Below are positions 14,766-24,375 of a stretch of 48,258 bases of DNA, in pieces. The DNA is taken from the NCBI GenBank assembly GCA_903861005.1, contig CAIOSP010000081.1, positions 1 to 48,258 on the forward strand, written 5' to 3'. How positions within the stretch are numbered: the first letter of the stretch is position 1; each line of letters opens with the position of its first letter. A model generated the notes under the pieces. The model did not search any database. It was not told the DNA's origin and saw only the letters and a program-made list of their open reading frames with translations. The position numbers were made by a program, and so were the translations under genes. Source of the stretch: an uncultured Pseudomonadota bacterium. GTDB lineage: Bacteria; Myxococcota_A; UBA796; GCA-2862545.

Positions 14766-15671
14766 CTAGCTCGCGCCCATCAGCTGATGAACCAGCCTCG
14801 GCCGCATGAAGTCAAGGAACGCCCTCGTCTTCGGCGTCACGTAGCGCCCGCCCAAGTGCACCAGGTGCAGCGGCGTGGGCGGCGGCGAGTACGCATCCAG
14901 CACCGACACCAGCCGCCCCTCGCGGAGCGGCTCGCGCACCATCAGCCCGGGGATCCGGGCGAGCCCAAGCCCGCGCTCGGCCGCCTGACGCAGCACCAGG
15001 TAGTCGTCGACGGCGAACGGACCGGACACGGTCACCTCGCGCGCCGAGGCGCCGTCCCCAAAGCGCCACGTGCCCCGGTTTACGCCGGCGGCGTTGGCGG
15101 CGATCAGGCAGGTGTGCGCGCCCAGGTCGGCGAGCGTCACCGGCGCGCCGTGCGCTTCAAGGTACGCCGGGCTGCCCACCACGCGCACGGTGGACTCCCC
15201 CACCCGATGCGCGACCAGCGCGGAGTCGGGGAGCGCGCCGGCTCGCAGCGCCACGTCAAACCGGTCGGCGATGAGGTCGACCACCCGATCGGTGAGGTGC
15301 AGCGACACCTCGACGTCCGGGTAGGCGCGCAGGAACTCCACCACCAGCGGCGCCAGCAGGGTCTGCCCCATCTGGGTCGTCGCCGTCACGCGAAGGCGCC
15401 CCCGCGGCGCGGCCTGAAGCTCGGCCAGGGCCAGCTCAGCCGCCTCCAGCTGGGCGAGCGCCGCGCTGGCCTGCTCGACGTAGGTCGCGCCGGCGTCGGT
15501 GAGCGAGAGCGTCCGCGTGGTGCGCTGCACCAGCTGCACCCCCAGGTGCGCCTCCAGCTCCGCGACCTTCCGGCTCACCGTGGACTTGGGCATGTCGAGC
15601 GCCTTGGCTGCGCCACGAAAGCTGCCCTGCTCCACCAGCCGCACCAGCACGCGCACCGAGTTCAGATCCAT
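14766..15671 (-). CDS. LysR-family transcriptional regulator
   Basis: The product of about 301 residues begins MDLNSVRVLVRLVEQGSF, the standard LysR winged helix-turn-helix, with the recognition helix near KSTVSRKVAELEAHLG. The rest is a periplasmic-binding-protein-like effector domain (about 90-290). An ATG three codons upstream at 15680 is an alternative start. It is divergent from the membrane protein at 15785, which is its most likely target by the usual LysR arrangement. The effector cannot be told from sequence. Confidence 0.9.
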   Translation of the reverse strand: MDLNSVRVLVRLVEQGSFRGAAKALDMPKSTVSRKVAELEAHLGVQLVQRTTRTLSLTDAGATYVEQASAALAQLEAAELALAELQAAPRGRLRVTATTQMGQTLLAPLVVEFLRAYPDVEVSLHLTDRVVDLIADRFDVALRAGALPDSALVAHRVGESTVRVVGSPAYLEAHGAPVTLADLGAHTCLIAANAAGVNRGTWRFGDGASAREVTVSGPFAVDDYLVLRQAAERGLGLARIPGLMVREPLREGRLVSVLDAYSPPPTPLHLVHLGGRYVTPKTRAFLDFMRPRLVHQLMGAS

Positions 15672-15682
15672 TCGTCCCATCC

Positions 15683-15720
15683 ACGGGACGTTCTATCCAA
15701 GTTCAGAGCACTAGTCCCGT
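15683..15720. promoter_or_regulatory. Inverted repeat in the LysR/membrane-protein divergent region
   Basis: Exact 7-bp arms ACGGGAC (15683-15689) and GTCCCGT (15714-15720) are separated by 24 bp, and GTTCA occurs twice between and beside them. This is a plausible binding region for the LysR protein between the two divergent genes, but it does not show an unambiguous T-N11-A core. Confidence 0.35.
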
Positions 15721-15784
15721 TCAAGCGCATGCCCTACAGGGCAGACGAGCACACGTCGTGCGCACCCTCGCTTTGGAGCCAACC

Positions 15785-16270
15785 ATGGAATCCACCCCCT
15801 CTCGCCCCGTCCTTGGCCTGCCCACCCGCATCGGGGTTGGCGTGATCGTCCTCTGGGCTGTCCTGCACCTCTGGGTCGGCGTGGAAGGCCTCCGGCAGTT
15901 CTTCGTCGGCAGCGCACGCTCCCAGTGGGACATGTTCCTCGGCGGCGCCAACGCGCCCAAGGCGGCCTTTGTCCACGCGACCGACGCGGTCACCGCGAAC
16001 GTACACGCGCACGAGCTCGTCAACTTCGGCGTGGACGTCGCCGGCTACGGTGTGTTGGCGCTGGTCGCCGCCTGGATGATCCAGACCAAGGCCTCGTGGA
16101 CCGGGTACTTCCTGTTCCTCGTGGTCGTCGGGATCTGCGACCTCGCGTTCCTGTTCTCGCTGGTGACCTCAGGGATCATCGAGCTGAACGCGGGCACCGT
16201 CGGCGGCCCCGTGCTGTGGTTCATCGCCTGCGCGTTGGTCCCCATGGGCATGCCTCGTCGGACCGCCTGA
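15785..16270 (+). CDS. Four-helix membrane protein of unknown function
   Basis: The 161-residue protein has hydrophobic segments near residues 13-35, 78-98, 103-125 and 132-155, separated by a polar loop of about 40 residues that contains several His and Asp residues. I do not recognise the family with certainty. The ATG at 15785 was chosen; an in-frame start at 15758 adds nine residues. Its divergence from the LysR gene suggests that it is controlled by that regulator. Confidence 0.6.
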   Translation: MESTPSRPVLGLPTRIGVGVIVLWAVLHLWVGVEGLRQFFVGSARSQWDMFLGGANAPKAAFVHATDAVTANVHAHELVNFGVDVAGYGVLALVAAWMIQTKASWTGYFLFLVVVGICDLAFLFSLVTSGIIELNAGTVGGPVLWFIACALVPMGMPRRTA

Positions 16271-16300
16271 TCGACGCTAGGCGCGACGCGTGGAGGCACG

Positions 16301-16831
16301 ATGTCCGCGCGCGCGCCCGTTCGATACACCCTGGGGGCGTGCACGCTCGGCGCCATACTCGTCGCCCGGACCGAGCAGGGCGTGTGCGCGATCGCGCTCG
16401 GTGACGATGCGGCCGCCTGTGTCGCTGAGCTGCTGACGCACAGCCCAGACGCGGTGGAGTCTGACGAACCCGAGCTCGTCGGCTGGCGAGACGCGGTCGC
16501 GCGCTTCGTCGACCACCCGCTCGCCCCACCCACGCTGCCGCTCGACCTGAACGGCACTCCCTTCCAGCGTCGGGTCTGGGCGGCGCTCCAGCAGATCCCG
16601 GTCGGGCAGACGACTACCTACACCGCGCTCGCGGCCACCCTGGGTGACCCCGGCTTGGTCCGCGCGGTCGGCACGGCCTGCGCCGCCAACCCCATCGCCG
16701 TGCTCATCCCCTGCCACCGCGTCGTGCACGCGGACGGCGGGCTGGCCGGCTACCGATGGGGCGTCGAACGCAAGCGCGCGCACCTGACCCGCGAGTCTCG
16801 CGCCAACCCGGGCCCGGCGTTGCGCCTGTAG
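16301..16831 (+). CDS. ogt: Methylated-DNA-protein cysteine methyltransferase
   Basis: The 176-residue protein is an O6-alkylguanine-DNA alkyltransferase. The acceptor Cys138 lies in IPCHRVV, the helix-turn-helix arginine region in GLVRAVGTACAANP (118-131), and the conserved GGLAGYRWG follows at 146-154. The enzyme moves the alkyl group from O6-alkylguanine to its own Cys in one turnover. The N-terminal part (LGACTLGAILVARTEQGVCAI) resembles the C-terminal half of Ada more than the shortest Ogt proteins, but there is no Ada-type N-terminal zinc or regulatory domain. The gene starts 30 bp after the preceding membrane protein. Confidence 0.88.
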   Translation: MSARAPVRYTLGACTLGAILVARTEQGVCAIALGDDAAACVAELLTHSPDAVESDEPELVGWRDAVARFVDHPLAPPTLPLDLNGTPFQRRVWAALQQIPVGQTTTYTALAATLGDPGLVRAVGTACAANPIAVLIPCHRVVHADGGLAGYRWGVERKRAHLTRESRANPGPALRL

Positions 16832-16909
16832 CGATCTACGTTCCCGTTACACAACGCTGCGGACGGTCGGGGTGGTTCTCTGCTAGGGTCGGCCGCGTCC
16901 GGAGAAGAC

Positions 16910-18655
16910 ATGCGCCGACTGTTCGTCCTGCTCGCCCTCACCGCCTGCCACACCCAGCCCGATGATTCGACGCCCGATCCAGAGCCCAAGATCGGCCTGG
17001 ACGCGAACGGCGACGGCGTGTGGGACGGCGTAGGGGTCGACTGGTCGGTGGACGCGACCGTCCCGGCGGGCACCAACCGCGTGAACCTCTACGGCCTGGC
17101 GGACGCCGATCTGGCGACCGTGCACGACGCCGGGCTGAACCACGCGAACGTCTGGCCGGTCACGGTCTCCGGCCTGCTGTTGCCGTACGACCCGATCGCG
17201 AACCTGCTGTCGTCCGAGAACCCGAACCCCGACGCGGTCGCGATCTCCGCGCTGGCCCGGCAGGCGCTCGGCTTTGGCACCATGGACGAGATGTACGCGT
17301 GGCTGGGCCTGCCTGACTACAATGACCCGTCCGAGACCGGCCCCTTCCACACCCCCATCCCCCCGTCGCACGTGGACGGCGCGCCGATGGGCGTCGGCGT
17401 GCTCCACACGCAGTGGGGCGGCGCCCTCACGTTCTCGTGCGCCACCTGCCACACAGCCAACGTGTTCGGACGCACCGTGGTCGGCCTGACCAACCGCAGC
17501 GCGCGCGCGAACGAGTTCTTCCACCTGGCGGCGGGCTTCTTCCCGTCCATCCAACCCGGTGTGTTCGAGGACCTGACCGGCGCCAACGCCACCGAGATGG
17601 AGCTGTTCACGCGCACCCAGGACCACCTGCCCGCCGTGGGCGCGGTCACGCCGCAGGTCCTCGGCCTCGACACGTCGCTCGCGCAGGTCGCGCTGAGCCT
17701 GTCGCGCCGCGGGCTGGACGACTACGCCACCCGCAGCACCGACACGCAGACCTCGCCTCGGCAGAACGCGCTCTCCACGCAGGTGGCGGACAGCAAGCCG
17801 GCCGTGTGGTGGGGCCTGAAGTACAAGACGCGCTGGCTGGCCGACGGCTCGATCGTGTCGGGCAACCCCATCTTCACCAACTTCCTGTGGAACGAGATCG
17901 GCCGCGGCACAGACCTGCACGACCTCGAAGGCTGGATGAAGGACAACCAGCAGATCATCGACGAGCTGACCGTCGCCGTCTTCTCCACCACGCCGCCCTC
18001 CTGGGACGACTTCTTCCCGGACGCGCCGATCGACGAGGCGAGCGCGATGCGCGGCGAGACCGTGTTCGAGCAGCGCTGCTCGGAGTGCCACGGCCACTAC
18101 GAGAAGGCCTGGAGCAACCCGAGCCCCACCGACACCACCCCCGCGTCCCGCCTGCGCACCCTCAACGTGTACTACCACGACACCACGCCCGTCATGGACG
18201 TGAGCACGGACCCGATGCGCGCCGCCGGGATGCAGTACTTCGCCGAAGACCTCAACCGCTTGGCCATCTCACACACCATGGGCGCCGTGGTGGTGCCGCA
18301 GACTGGCTACGTGCCGCCGCCGCTGGACGGCGTGTGGATGCGCTACCCGTACCTGCACAACGGATCGGTGACCTCGCTCTGCGCCCTGCTGTCGATGCCC
18401 GAGGACCGCCCCGCGCTCTTCTACACGGGCCCGGCGGACGATCCCGACACCGACTTCGACTTCGACTGTATCGGCCTGCCCACCGGCGACGCGATCCCTG
18501 CGGCGTGGAAGGCGGTGAAGACCGCGCGCTACGACACGACCAAGCCGGGCCTGTCCAACGGCGGCCACTACGACATGCTCATCGATCGCAACGGAGACTA
18601 CGACCTGTCCGTGGACGATCGGACCGACCTGATCGCGTTCCTCAAGACGCTGTAG
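16910..18655 (+). CDS. Diheme c-type cytochrome lipoprotein
   Basis: The 581-residue product begins with a lipoprotein signal (lipobox LTAC, Cys13) and a Pro/Asp-rich linker. Two CxxCH heme sites are visible: CATCH at 177-181 and CSECH at 390-394. The second begins a region resembling the cytochrome c domains found in di-heme peroxidase relatives and other large periplasmic cytochromes. An EF-like element DANGDGVWDG sits at 31-40. It is probably exported and membrane-anchored and takes part in electron transfer; an oxidase or peroxidase function cannot be decided. A single heme partner, the cytochrome at 8917, lies in the same window. Confidence 0.8.
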   Translation: MRRLFVLLALTACHTQPDDSTPDPEPKIGLDANGDGVWDGVGVDWSVDATVPAGTNRVNLYGLADADLATVHDAGLNHANVWPVTVSGLLLPYDPIANLLSSENPNPDAVAISALARQALGFGTMDEMYAWLGLPDYNDPSETGPFHTPIPPSHVDGAPMGVGVLHTQWGGALTFSCATCHTANVFGRTVVGLTNRSARANEFFHLAAGFFPSIQPGVFEDLTGANATEMELFTRTQDHLPAVGAVTPQVLGLDTSLAQVALSLSRRGLDDYATRSTDTQTSPRQNALSTQVADSKPAVWWGLKYKTRWLADGSIVSGNPIFTNFLWNEIGRGTDLHDLEGWMKDNQQIIDELTVAVFSTTPPSWDDFFPDAPIDEASAMRGETVFEQRCSECHGHYEKAWSNPSPTDTTPASRLRTLNVYYHDTTPVMDVSTDPMRAAGMQYFAEDLNRLAISHTMGAVVVPQTGYVPPPLDGVWMRYPYLHNGSVTSLCALLSMPEDRPALFYTGPADDPDTDFDFDCIGLPTGDAIPAAWKAVKTARYDTTKPGLSNGGHYDMLIDRNGDYDLSVDDRTDLIAFLKTL

Positions 18656-18669
18656 GCGCCAACCGCGGA

Positions 18670-20463
18670 CTAGGCGTGCCCGTCCAGCGCCTGCCGCACG
18701 CGGCGGGTCAGCGAGTCGGGCGTGAAGGGCTTCTGGATGAAGGACACCCCGGCGGACAACTCGCCGTGCTCCAACACCGCCTGGTCCGTGTAGCCCGACA
18801 TCAACATCGCCTTGAGTGACGGGCGCACCACGCGCAGGCGGTCGATCAGCTCGCGCCCGTTCATCGTCGGCATCACCACGTCCGACAGCACCAGATCGAT
18901 CTTGTCGAGGTCATGCAGCGCGACGCGGAGCGCCTCCACCGGACCGCTGGCCTCCAACACGTGGAAGCCCGCGCGCTGCAGGATGGTGACCGCCACGGCG
19001 CGGAGAGACGACTCATCCTCCACCACCATCACCGTCTCGTTGCCGTGGGCGGCGGCGGGCGGCTCGGGAAGGACCGCGTCGGCCTTGGCGTCGACGTTCG
19101 CCTCCGGCAGGTAGATCTTGAACGTCGTGCCGAGGCCCACCTCACTGTAAACCCAGATGTGCCCACCGCTCTGCTTCACGATCCCGAACACGGTGGACAG
19201 GCCGAGGCCCGTGCCGCGCCCCTCCTCCTTGGTGGTGAAGAAGGGCTCAAAGATGCGGTCGAGCGTGGACTTGTCCATGCCATGCCCGGTGTCGCTGAAC
19301 GCGAGCATGACGTAGCGGCCCGGCACCACCTCCAGATGGTCGCGCGCGTAGGACTCGTCGAGCACGACGTTGGAGGCCTCCAAGATCAGGCATCCGCCCT
19401 GCATCATGGCGTCACGTGCGTTGACTACGATGTTGACGATCACCTGCTCGATCTGGCTCCGGTCCGCGTGCACCCGGAGCAACTCGGGCGACAGGGCCAG
19501 CGTGAGCTCGATGTCCTCGCCCAGCACCCGGCCGAGCATCTTGGTGATGCCGCCCAACACATCACCGACATTCAACAAGCAAGGCTCCAGCACCTGCTTG
19601 CGGCTGAAGACGAGCAGCTGGCGAGTCAGATCTGCGGCGCGCAGGGCCGCGTGCTTGATCTCGTCCAGGTCCTCGTTGAGCTGGTCGCGCCGATGGACAC
19701 CGTTGCGCAGCAGGTCCGCGTAGCTCACGATCACGGTGAGCAGGTTGTTGAAGTCGTGCGCGATGCCGCCCGCCAAGCGGCCGATGGCCTCCATCTTCTG
19801 CGCTTGCCGGAATTGCTCCTCGCTGACGTGCAGCGCCGCGTGGGCGCGCTCCAGCTCCTGGGTGCGCGCCTGGACGCGCTCCTCCATCTCGCCCTGGAGG
19901 CTTCGGAGCGCGCGGTTCACCGTCTGGATGTGCTGGGCCCGCCGGAAGACCTCGGCCCCCATCTTGCCGCCGTCGGCGGGCCGCAGCTCGGACGTGTCGT
20001 CGAGCGTGTCCTCGCCCTCCTCCACGCCGCGCACGTAGTCCGTCACGTCCTCCACGCGGTGGAGGATGTAGAGCAGCCGCCCGTCCGGCCCGAGCACCGG
20101 CGAGTTGGTCGGGCTCCAGAAGCGGACCTCGAAGCCGCCGGTCTTGGCCGGGTTCTGGATGGAGTACTTCTGCACCGCCATGCTGTCGGAGACGCGGGAG
20201 TCACGCACGCGCTCCAGGGAGTCGCGCAGGTTCGCCGCTCCGGTCGCATCGGTGTCCGACGCGTCATCCGGGAAGGCATCGAACACGTTCCGCCCGACGA
20301 GGTCGGCCCGGGAGCGCATGGCCACGCCCAAGTACGAGTCGCTGGCCGCGACGATCACAAAGTCCGGGTCCAACACCAGCCGCTTGCCTGGCATGGCCTC
20401 GAACAGCAGCCTGTAGTCCAGCGCGTCCGGCATCCATCCCCCTTCGCGAAGGTGCGTCCTCAC
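18670..20463 (-). CDS. Soluble hybrid histidine kinase, PAS-HisKA-HATPase-REC
   Basis: The 597-residue protein has an N-terminal PAS-like domain (about 15-145), a coiled-coil linker (about 175-220), a dimerisation and phosphoacceptor region with His236 in [11 protein letters not shown], a GHKL ATPase domain (N-box near VVNARDAM, G-boxes DTGHGM and GRGTGLGLS) and a C-terminal receiver with acidic Glu482-Asp483, phosphoacceptor Asp528 (VLSDVVMP) and Lys578. There is no transmembrane segment, so it senses a cytosolic signal. No response regulator or phosphotransfer protein is adjacent. A later [14 protein letters not shown] at 20433, is a reasonable alternative start. It is divergent from the EamA gene across about 200 bp. 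Confidence 0.93.
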   Translation of the reverse strand: MRTHLREGGWMPDALDYRLLFEAMPGKRLVLDPDFVIVAASDSYLGVAMRSRADLVGRNVFDAFPDDASDTDATGAANLRDSLERVRDSRVSDSMAVQKYSIQNPAKTGGFEVRFWSPTNSPVLGPDGRLLYILHRVEDVTDYVRGVEEGEDTLDDTSELRPADGGKMGAEVFRRAQHIQTVNRALRSLQGEMEERVQARTQELERAHAALHVSEEQFRQAQKMEAIGRLAGGIAHDFNNLLTVIVSYADLLRNGVHRRDQLNEDLDEIKHAALRAADLTRQLLVFSRKQVLEPCLLNVGDVLGGITKMLGRVLGEDIELTLALSPELLRVHADRSQIEQVIVNIVVNARDAMMQGGCLILEASNVVLDESYARDHLEVVPGRYVMLAFSDTGHGMDKSTLDRIFEPFFTTKEEGRGTGLGLSTVFGIVKQSGGHIWVYSEVGLGTTFKIYLPEANVDAKADAVLPEPPAAAHGNETVMVVEDESSLRAVAVTILQRAGFHVLEASGPVEALRVALHDLDKIDLVLSDVVMPTMNGRELIDRLRVVRPSLKAMLMSGYTDQAVLEHGELSAGVSFIQKPFTPDSLTRRVRQALDGHA

Positions 20464-20662
20464 GCGCGCCCCCAGACGCAGCGCGAACGAACGCTCCCCA
20501 AGTATTGTCGAAAATGCTCGTTCAACAAGACGTCTGATTTATCGGACGCTCAGAACCGGGAGCGCTTCTGTGCTTCAGGGGGCCGAACCACCTGCGGATC
20601 CTTCGCCCGGCACCACACGCGCACGCCCAACGCGATAGCCGTCGCCCCCCAACGGGAGCACC

Positions 20663-21556
20663 TTGGACGACACCCCGTCGATCCCGCGCGGCCTGGCCTG
20701 GATGCTGGGCGCCTGCCTCGCGTTCGCCTGCATGGCGCTGTGCGTCGCGGGCGTGCACCGGGTGGACCCCACCGCGAACACCTTCGCGGTGAGCGCGGTG
20801 CGGGCGGTGGTCAACCTGATCGTGCTGCTGGTGATGGCCCGCGGTGACGCGCGCACGCTGATCGGCGACGCCCGTCCGGCGCTGTGGACTCGGGGCGTGC
20901 TGGGCGCCATGGCCCTGCTCACCTACTTCGCCGCGCTCTCCAGCCTGGGCGCGGGCGAGGCCGCCTTCCTCAACCAGACGAGCGCGGTGTGGGTGGCCCT
21001 GCTGGCGCCGCGCCTGGTGGGCGAGCCCACCAAGCCGATCGTGTGGGTCGCGGTGCTGGGGTCGATGATCGGCATGGCGCTGCTCGCCCACCCCCGCGCC
21101 GACGTGCACGACGCCAGCGCGCGCCTGATCGGCCTGTCCAGCGGCGTGTTCGCGGCCGGCGCCTACCTGTCGATCCGGCGCGCGGGCAGCAGCAACTCGT
21201 CCACGGTGATCGTCTTCTGGTTCACCTGGATCGCCACCGTGTTCGCGACGGTCGGCGCGGTCGTCATGCAGGTCACCTGGCCGCAGACGCCGTCCGGTTG
21301 GCTGCTGTCGTGCGGGTCGGGCGTGTTCGCCACGATCGGGCAGCTGATGATGACGCAGTCCTACCGGATCGCACCCTTGGCGCCGATGTCGGCGGCCACG
21401 GCGGCGGGCCCCCTGCTGACCACCATCCTGGCGGCGCTTGTGCTGGGCCAGGTGCCCGACACCAGCGGCTTCTTCGGCATGGCCGTGCTGCTGATCAGCG
21501 CGGTCGTGCTGCCGCTGATCAACGTCCGCGCTAGCGCCGGTCGTCCACCGCCGTGA
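20663..21556 (+). CDS. EamA/DMT-superfamily transporter
   Basis: The 297-residue protein consists of two repeated EamA units with about ten hydrophobic helices. Typical elements are FACMALCVAGVHR near the start and the LGAGEAAFLNQTSAVWVALLA stretch around residues 97-116. Such proteins export metabolites or amino acids; the substrate is unknown. The start is TTG at 20663, preceded by GGGAG. The 3' end overlaps the convergent lipoprotein gene by 26 bp. Confidence 0.85.
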   Translation: MDDTPSIPRGLAWMLGACLAFACMALCVAGVHRVDPTANTFAVSAVRAVVNLIVLLVMARGDARTLIGDARPALWTRGVLGAMALLTYFAALSSLGAGEAAFLNQTSAVWVALLAPRLVGEPTKPIVWVAVLGSMIGMALLAHPRADVHDASARLIGLSSGVFAAGAYLSIRRAGSSNSSTVIVFWFTWIATVFATVGAVVMQVTWPQTPSGWLLSCGSGVFATIGQLMMTQSYRIAPLAPMSAATAAGPLLTTILAALVLGQVPDTSGFFGMAVLLISAVVLPLINVRASAGRPPP

Positions 21557-22025
21557 CCACCGCCGACCACGGGCACCACTGCCCGGGGCTGGCGAGCCAC
21601 GCGGACGGGTCGCCCTGAATGTAGCTGGGCGTGCCGTCGCAGACTTCGATCGTGAGGTCGGCCCACGCCTGCCCCTGCGGGTCGACCGTCCACGACCACT
21701 GGGGATCGCATCCCGCGCCGAGCGTGATGGTGTCAAACACCGGGACCTGGGTGGCCGACGTGTCGAGCAGCACCTTCGCCTGATCGATGAACGGGCCGTT
21801 CGTGGACCAGAAGGAGAAGCTGTCGTCGACCACCTGGAGGGTGATCAACGCGCCGCCCGTGCGCGCGTCGCACGTGGCGCCTACGTCCGTGTCCTGCGGG
21901 TCGGTGTCCGCGGGGTCGGTGTCGTCGGTGTCGCCGCCACCGGTCGGGGGCTGGTCGCACCCACCCAAGACGCCCAAAGCCAGCGCTCCCATGAACCCAA
22001 CACGCCGCACCATGTCTCGCTCCAT
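21531..22025 (-). CDS. D/T-rich lipoprotein of unknown function
   Basis: The 164-residue protein has a lipoprotein signal (hydrophobic GALALGVLGGC, Cys23, followed by Asp) and a low-complexity linker rich in Asp, Thr and Pro at residues 30-48. The folded part of about 110 residues contains four cysteines that could form two disulfides. I do not recognise the family. The first ATG at 22025 is given; the second, at 22013, also keeps the whole signal peptide. It overlaps the end of the convergent EamA gene. Confidence 0.65.
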   Translation of the reverse strand: MERDMVRRVGFMGALALGVLGGCDQPPTGGGDTDDTDPADTDPQDTDVGATCDARTGGALITLQVVDDSFSFWSTNGPFIDQAKVLLDTSATQVPVFDTITLGAGCDPQWSWTVDPQGQAWADLTIEVCDGTPSYIQGDPSAWLASPGQWCPWSAVVTAVDDRR

Positions 22026-22155
22026 TCCCCAGGGGTGACCAGCGTAGCCCGAAGGGGGACGGGTCGCCTCGCGGATTGTCGCGTCACCTACGTGTCTTGT
22101 CCGTTGACACGGCCCCGTGGGGAGCGGTAATCGGGCCCAGCCTCCAGGGGTGTCC

Positions 22156-23445
22156 ATGTCTTCTCGCCTGCTCCGTCTCGCCGCACCGCTCTTCACGCTC
22201 GCGATGGCCCTCGGCTGCTCGGGGGGCGGCTCAGACGCTCCGGCGGCGTCCGACACCATCCTCATCGGCGAGTACGGCTCGTTGACCGGTAAGGAGGCCA
22301 CCTTTGGCCAGTCCACCGACAACGGCCTGAAGCTGGCCCTGGACGAGATCAACGCCGCAGGCGGCCTCAACGGCAAGAAGCTCGAGGTCCGCGTCTACGA
22401 CGACCAGGGCAAGACCCAGGAGGCCGGCACCGCGGTCACCCGCCTGATCCAGGACGACAAGGTCGTCGCCGTGATCGGTGAGGTCGCCTCCAGCCTGTCC
22501 ATCGCCGGCGGCCGCGTGGCCCAGCAGTACGGCGTCCCGATGATCTCCCCGTCCTCCACCAACGCCGCCGTCACCAAGATCGGCGACATGGTCAGCCGCG
22601 TCTGCTTCATCGACGGCTTCCAGGGCTACGTGATGGCCAAGTTCGCCCACGACGACCTGCACGCCACCAAGATCGCCGTGCTCTACGACCAGGCCAGCGC
22701 CTACAGCAAGGGCCTGCAGGACGACTTCGGCCGAGAGTTCACCAGCATGGGCGGCACCGTCTTCCCCGCGCAGGCCTACACCGGCGGCGACGCCGACTAC
22801 TCGGCCCAGCTCACCAGCATCCGTGAGACCGCGCCCGACGCCATCTACGTCCCCGGCTACTACACGGACGTCGGCAACATCGCGCTCCAGGCCCGCAAGC
22901 TCGGCCTGACCGTGCCCCTGCTCGGCGGCGACGGCTGGGACTCCGAGCAGCTCGGCAAGATCGCCGGCGACGCGATCGAGGGCAGCTACTACAGCAACCA
23001 CTACAGCTTCCAGGACACCCGGCCTGAGGTCACCACCTTCGTCGAGACCTACAAGCAGCGCTACAACGCCGTGCCCGATGGCCTCGCCGCCCTCGGCTAC
23101 GACTCCATGCGCGTGCTGTTCGACGCCATGAAGCGCGCGCCCTCGCTGTCCGGCAAGGACCTCGCGGCCGCCATCGCCGCGACCAACGGCTTCCCCGGCG
23201 TCACCGGCATCATCACCATGGACGCCAACCGCGACGCCAGCAAGCCCGCGGTCATTGTGCAGATGAAGGGCAACCAGCCCACGTTCGTCACCACGGTCTA
23301 CCCGAAGGGCCAGGAGCCCGCGGCCGCAGCGCCGGTCGATCCCGCCGCCGCCCCCGTGGACGGCGCCGCCCCCGCAGCCGCTCCGGCGGACCCCGCCGCG
23401 GCCCCTGCCACCCCGCCCCCCGCCACGCCCGCCGCCAAGCCGTAG
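22156..23445 (+). CDS. livJ: Branched-chain amino acid ABC transporter, substrate-binding lipoprotein
   Basis: The 429-residue protein is a class I periplasmic binding protein of the LivJ/LivK type, with IGEYGSLTGKEATFGQSTDNG at its N-terminal lobe and the Ala/Gly-rich hinge region typical of the family. It starts with a lipoprotein signal (lipobox ALGC, Cys21), so it is membrane tethered. The last 45 or so residues form a low-complexity Ala-Pro tail absent from standard LivJ proteins. It captures a branched-chain amino acid or a related ligand such as an amide for the following permease genes. It is the first gene of livJHMGF, with 12 bp to livH. Confidence 0.92.
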   Translation: MSSRLLRLAAPLFTLAMALGCSGGGSDAPAASDTILIGEYGSLTGKEATFGQSTDNGLKLALDEINAAGGLNGKKLEVRVYDDQGKTQEAGTAVTRLIQDDKVVAVIGEVASSLSIAGGRVAQQYGVPMISPSSTNAAVTKIGDMVSRVCFIDGFQGYVMAKFAHDDLHATKIAVLYDQASAYSKGLQDDFGREFTSMGGTVFPAQAYTGGDADYSAQLTSIRETAPDAIYVPGYYTDVGNIALQARKLGLTVPLLGGDGWDSEQLGKIAGDAIEGSYYSNHYSFQDTRPEVTTFVETYKQRYNAVPDGLAALGYDSMRVLFDAMKRAPSLSGKDLAAAIAATNGFPGVTGIITMDANRDASKPAVIVQMKGNQPTFVTTVYPKGQEPAAAAPVDPAAAPVDGAAPAAAPADPAAAPATPPPATPAAKP

Positions 23446-23457
23446 TCGAGGTCGCCG

Positions 23458-24375
23458 TTGACCAAGCTGCTCCAGACGCTCATGGACGGGGTGTCCGTCG
23501 GCAGCCTCTACGCGCTCATCGCGTTGGGCTACACGATGGTCTACGGCATCCTGAAGTTCATCAACTTCGCGCACTCCGACATCTTCATGCTCGGCGCGTG
23601 GGTGAGCTTCACGCTCGCCACGCTGATGGGCTGGACGTCGGACGCCCCGTGGATCGCAGGCCCGGCGGTGATCTGCGGCAGCATGTTGATCTGCGGCACC
23701 ATCGGGTTCGTGATCGAGCGGCTGGCCTACCGGCCTCTGCGCGCAGCTCCTCGCATCAACGTGCTGATCACCGCCATCGGCGTGTCGCTGTTCTTGGAGA
23801 ACGTCGGCCAGCTTGAGTACGTGTTCGGCACGCGCCCGCAGCGCATGCCCTCGCTGCTCCCGGACACCGTCCTGGCCTCGGTGGCTGGCGTCAGCATCCG
23901 CCTGGTCGACGTGCTGGTGATCGGCATCGCCTTCTCGCTGATGGGCGCGCTCGAGTACCTGGTCTTCAGCACCAAGCTGGGCCGGGCGATGCGCGCCGTG
24001 TCGCACGACCTCAAGACCGCGTCGCTCATGGGCATCGACGTGGACCGGGTGATCTCGATCACCTTCATCATCGGGTCTTCGTTGGCCGCGGCCGCGGGCT
24101 TCCTGACGGCGGCCAAGTACCCGTCGATCAACCAGCCCGCGCACTCCAACTGGATCCTGTTTGGCCTCAAGGCCTTCGTCGCCGCGGTGGTGGGCGGCAT
24201 CGGCAACGTGCGCGGCGCCATGGCGGGCGGCCTGATGATCGGCCTGGTCGAGATGTTCGGCGCGGCCTTCTTCTCGCCCAACCTGCGCGACGTCTACGTG
24301 TTCACGCTGCTGATCGTCGTGCTGCTGATCAAGCCGGACGGCCTGCTCGGCCGCGCCACGGTGGAGAAGGTCTGA
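23458..24375 (+). CDS. livH: Branched-chain amino acid ABC transporter permease LivH
   Basis: The 305-residue inner-membrane permease has about eight hydrophobic segments and the LivH hallmarks SLYALIALGYTMVYGI near the N-terminus and INFAHSDIFMLGA after it. The EAA-like coupling region VVGGIGNVRGAMAGG lies near residue 245. It forms the translocation channel with LivM. The start is TTG at 23458, supported by a GAGGTC sequence at suitable distance. The TGA stop overlaps the ATG of livM. Confidence 0.95.
   Translation: MTKLLQTLMDGVSVGSLYALIALGYTMVYGILKFINFAHSDIFMLGAWVSFTLATLMGWTSDAPWIAGPAVICGSMLICGTIGFVIERLAYRPLRAAPRINVLITAIGVSLFLENVGQLEYVFGTRPQRMPSLLPDTVLASVAGVSIRLVDVLVIGIAFSLMGALEYLVFSTKLGRAMRAVSHDLKTASLMGIDVDRVISITFIIGSSLAAAAGFLTAAKYPSINQPAHSNWILFGLKAFVAAVVGGIGNVRGAMAGGLMIGLVEMFGAAFFSPNLRDVYVFTLLIVVLLIKPDGLLGRATVEKV

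Noticed and set aside
20464-20662. AT-richer patch with near-palindrome GTCTGA..TCGGAC between the histidine kinase and EamA genes
   Set aside because: It is probably part of a divergent promoter, but there is one mismatch in six and no clear -10/-35 boxes, so no site is claimed.
22231-24144. 637-codon frame on the minus strand opposite livJ and livH
   Set aside because: Low-complexity Gly/Val/Asp/His protein opposite two clear transporter genes.
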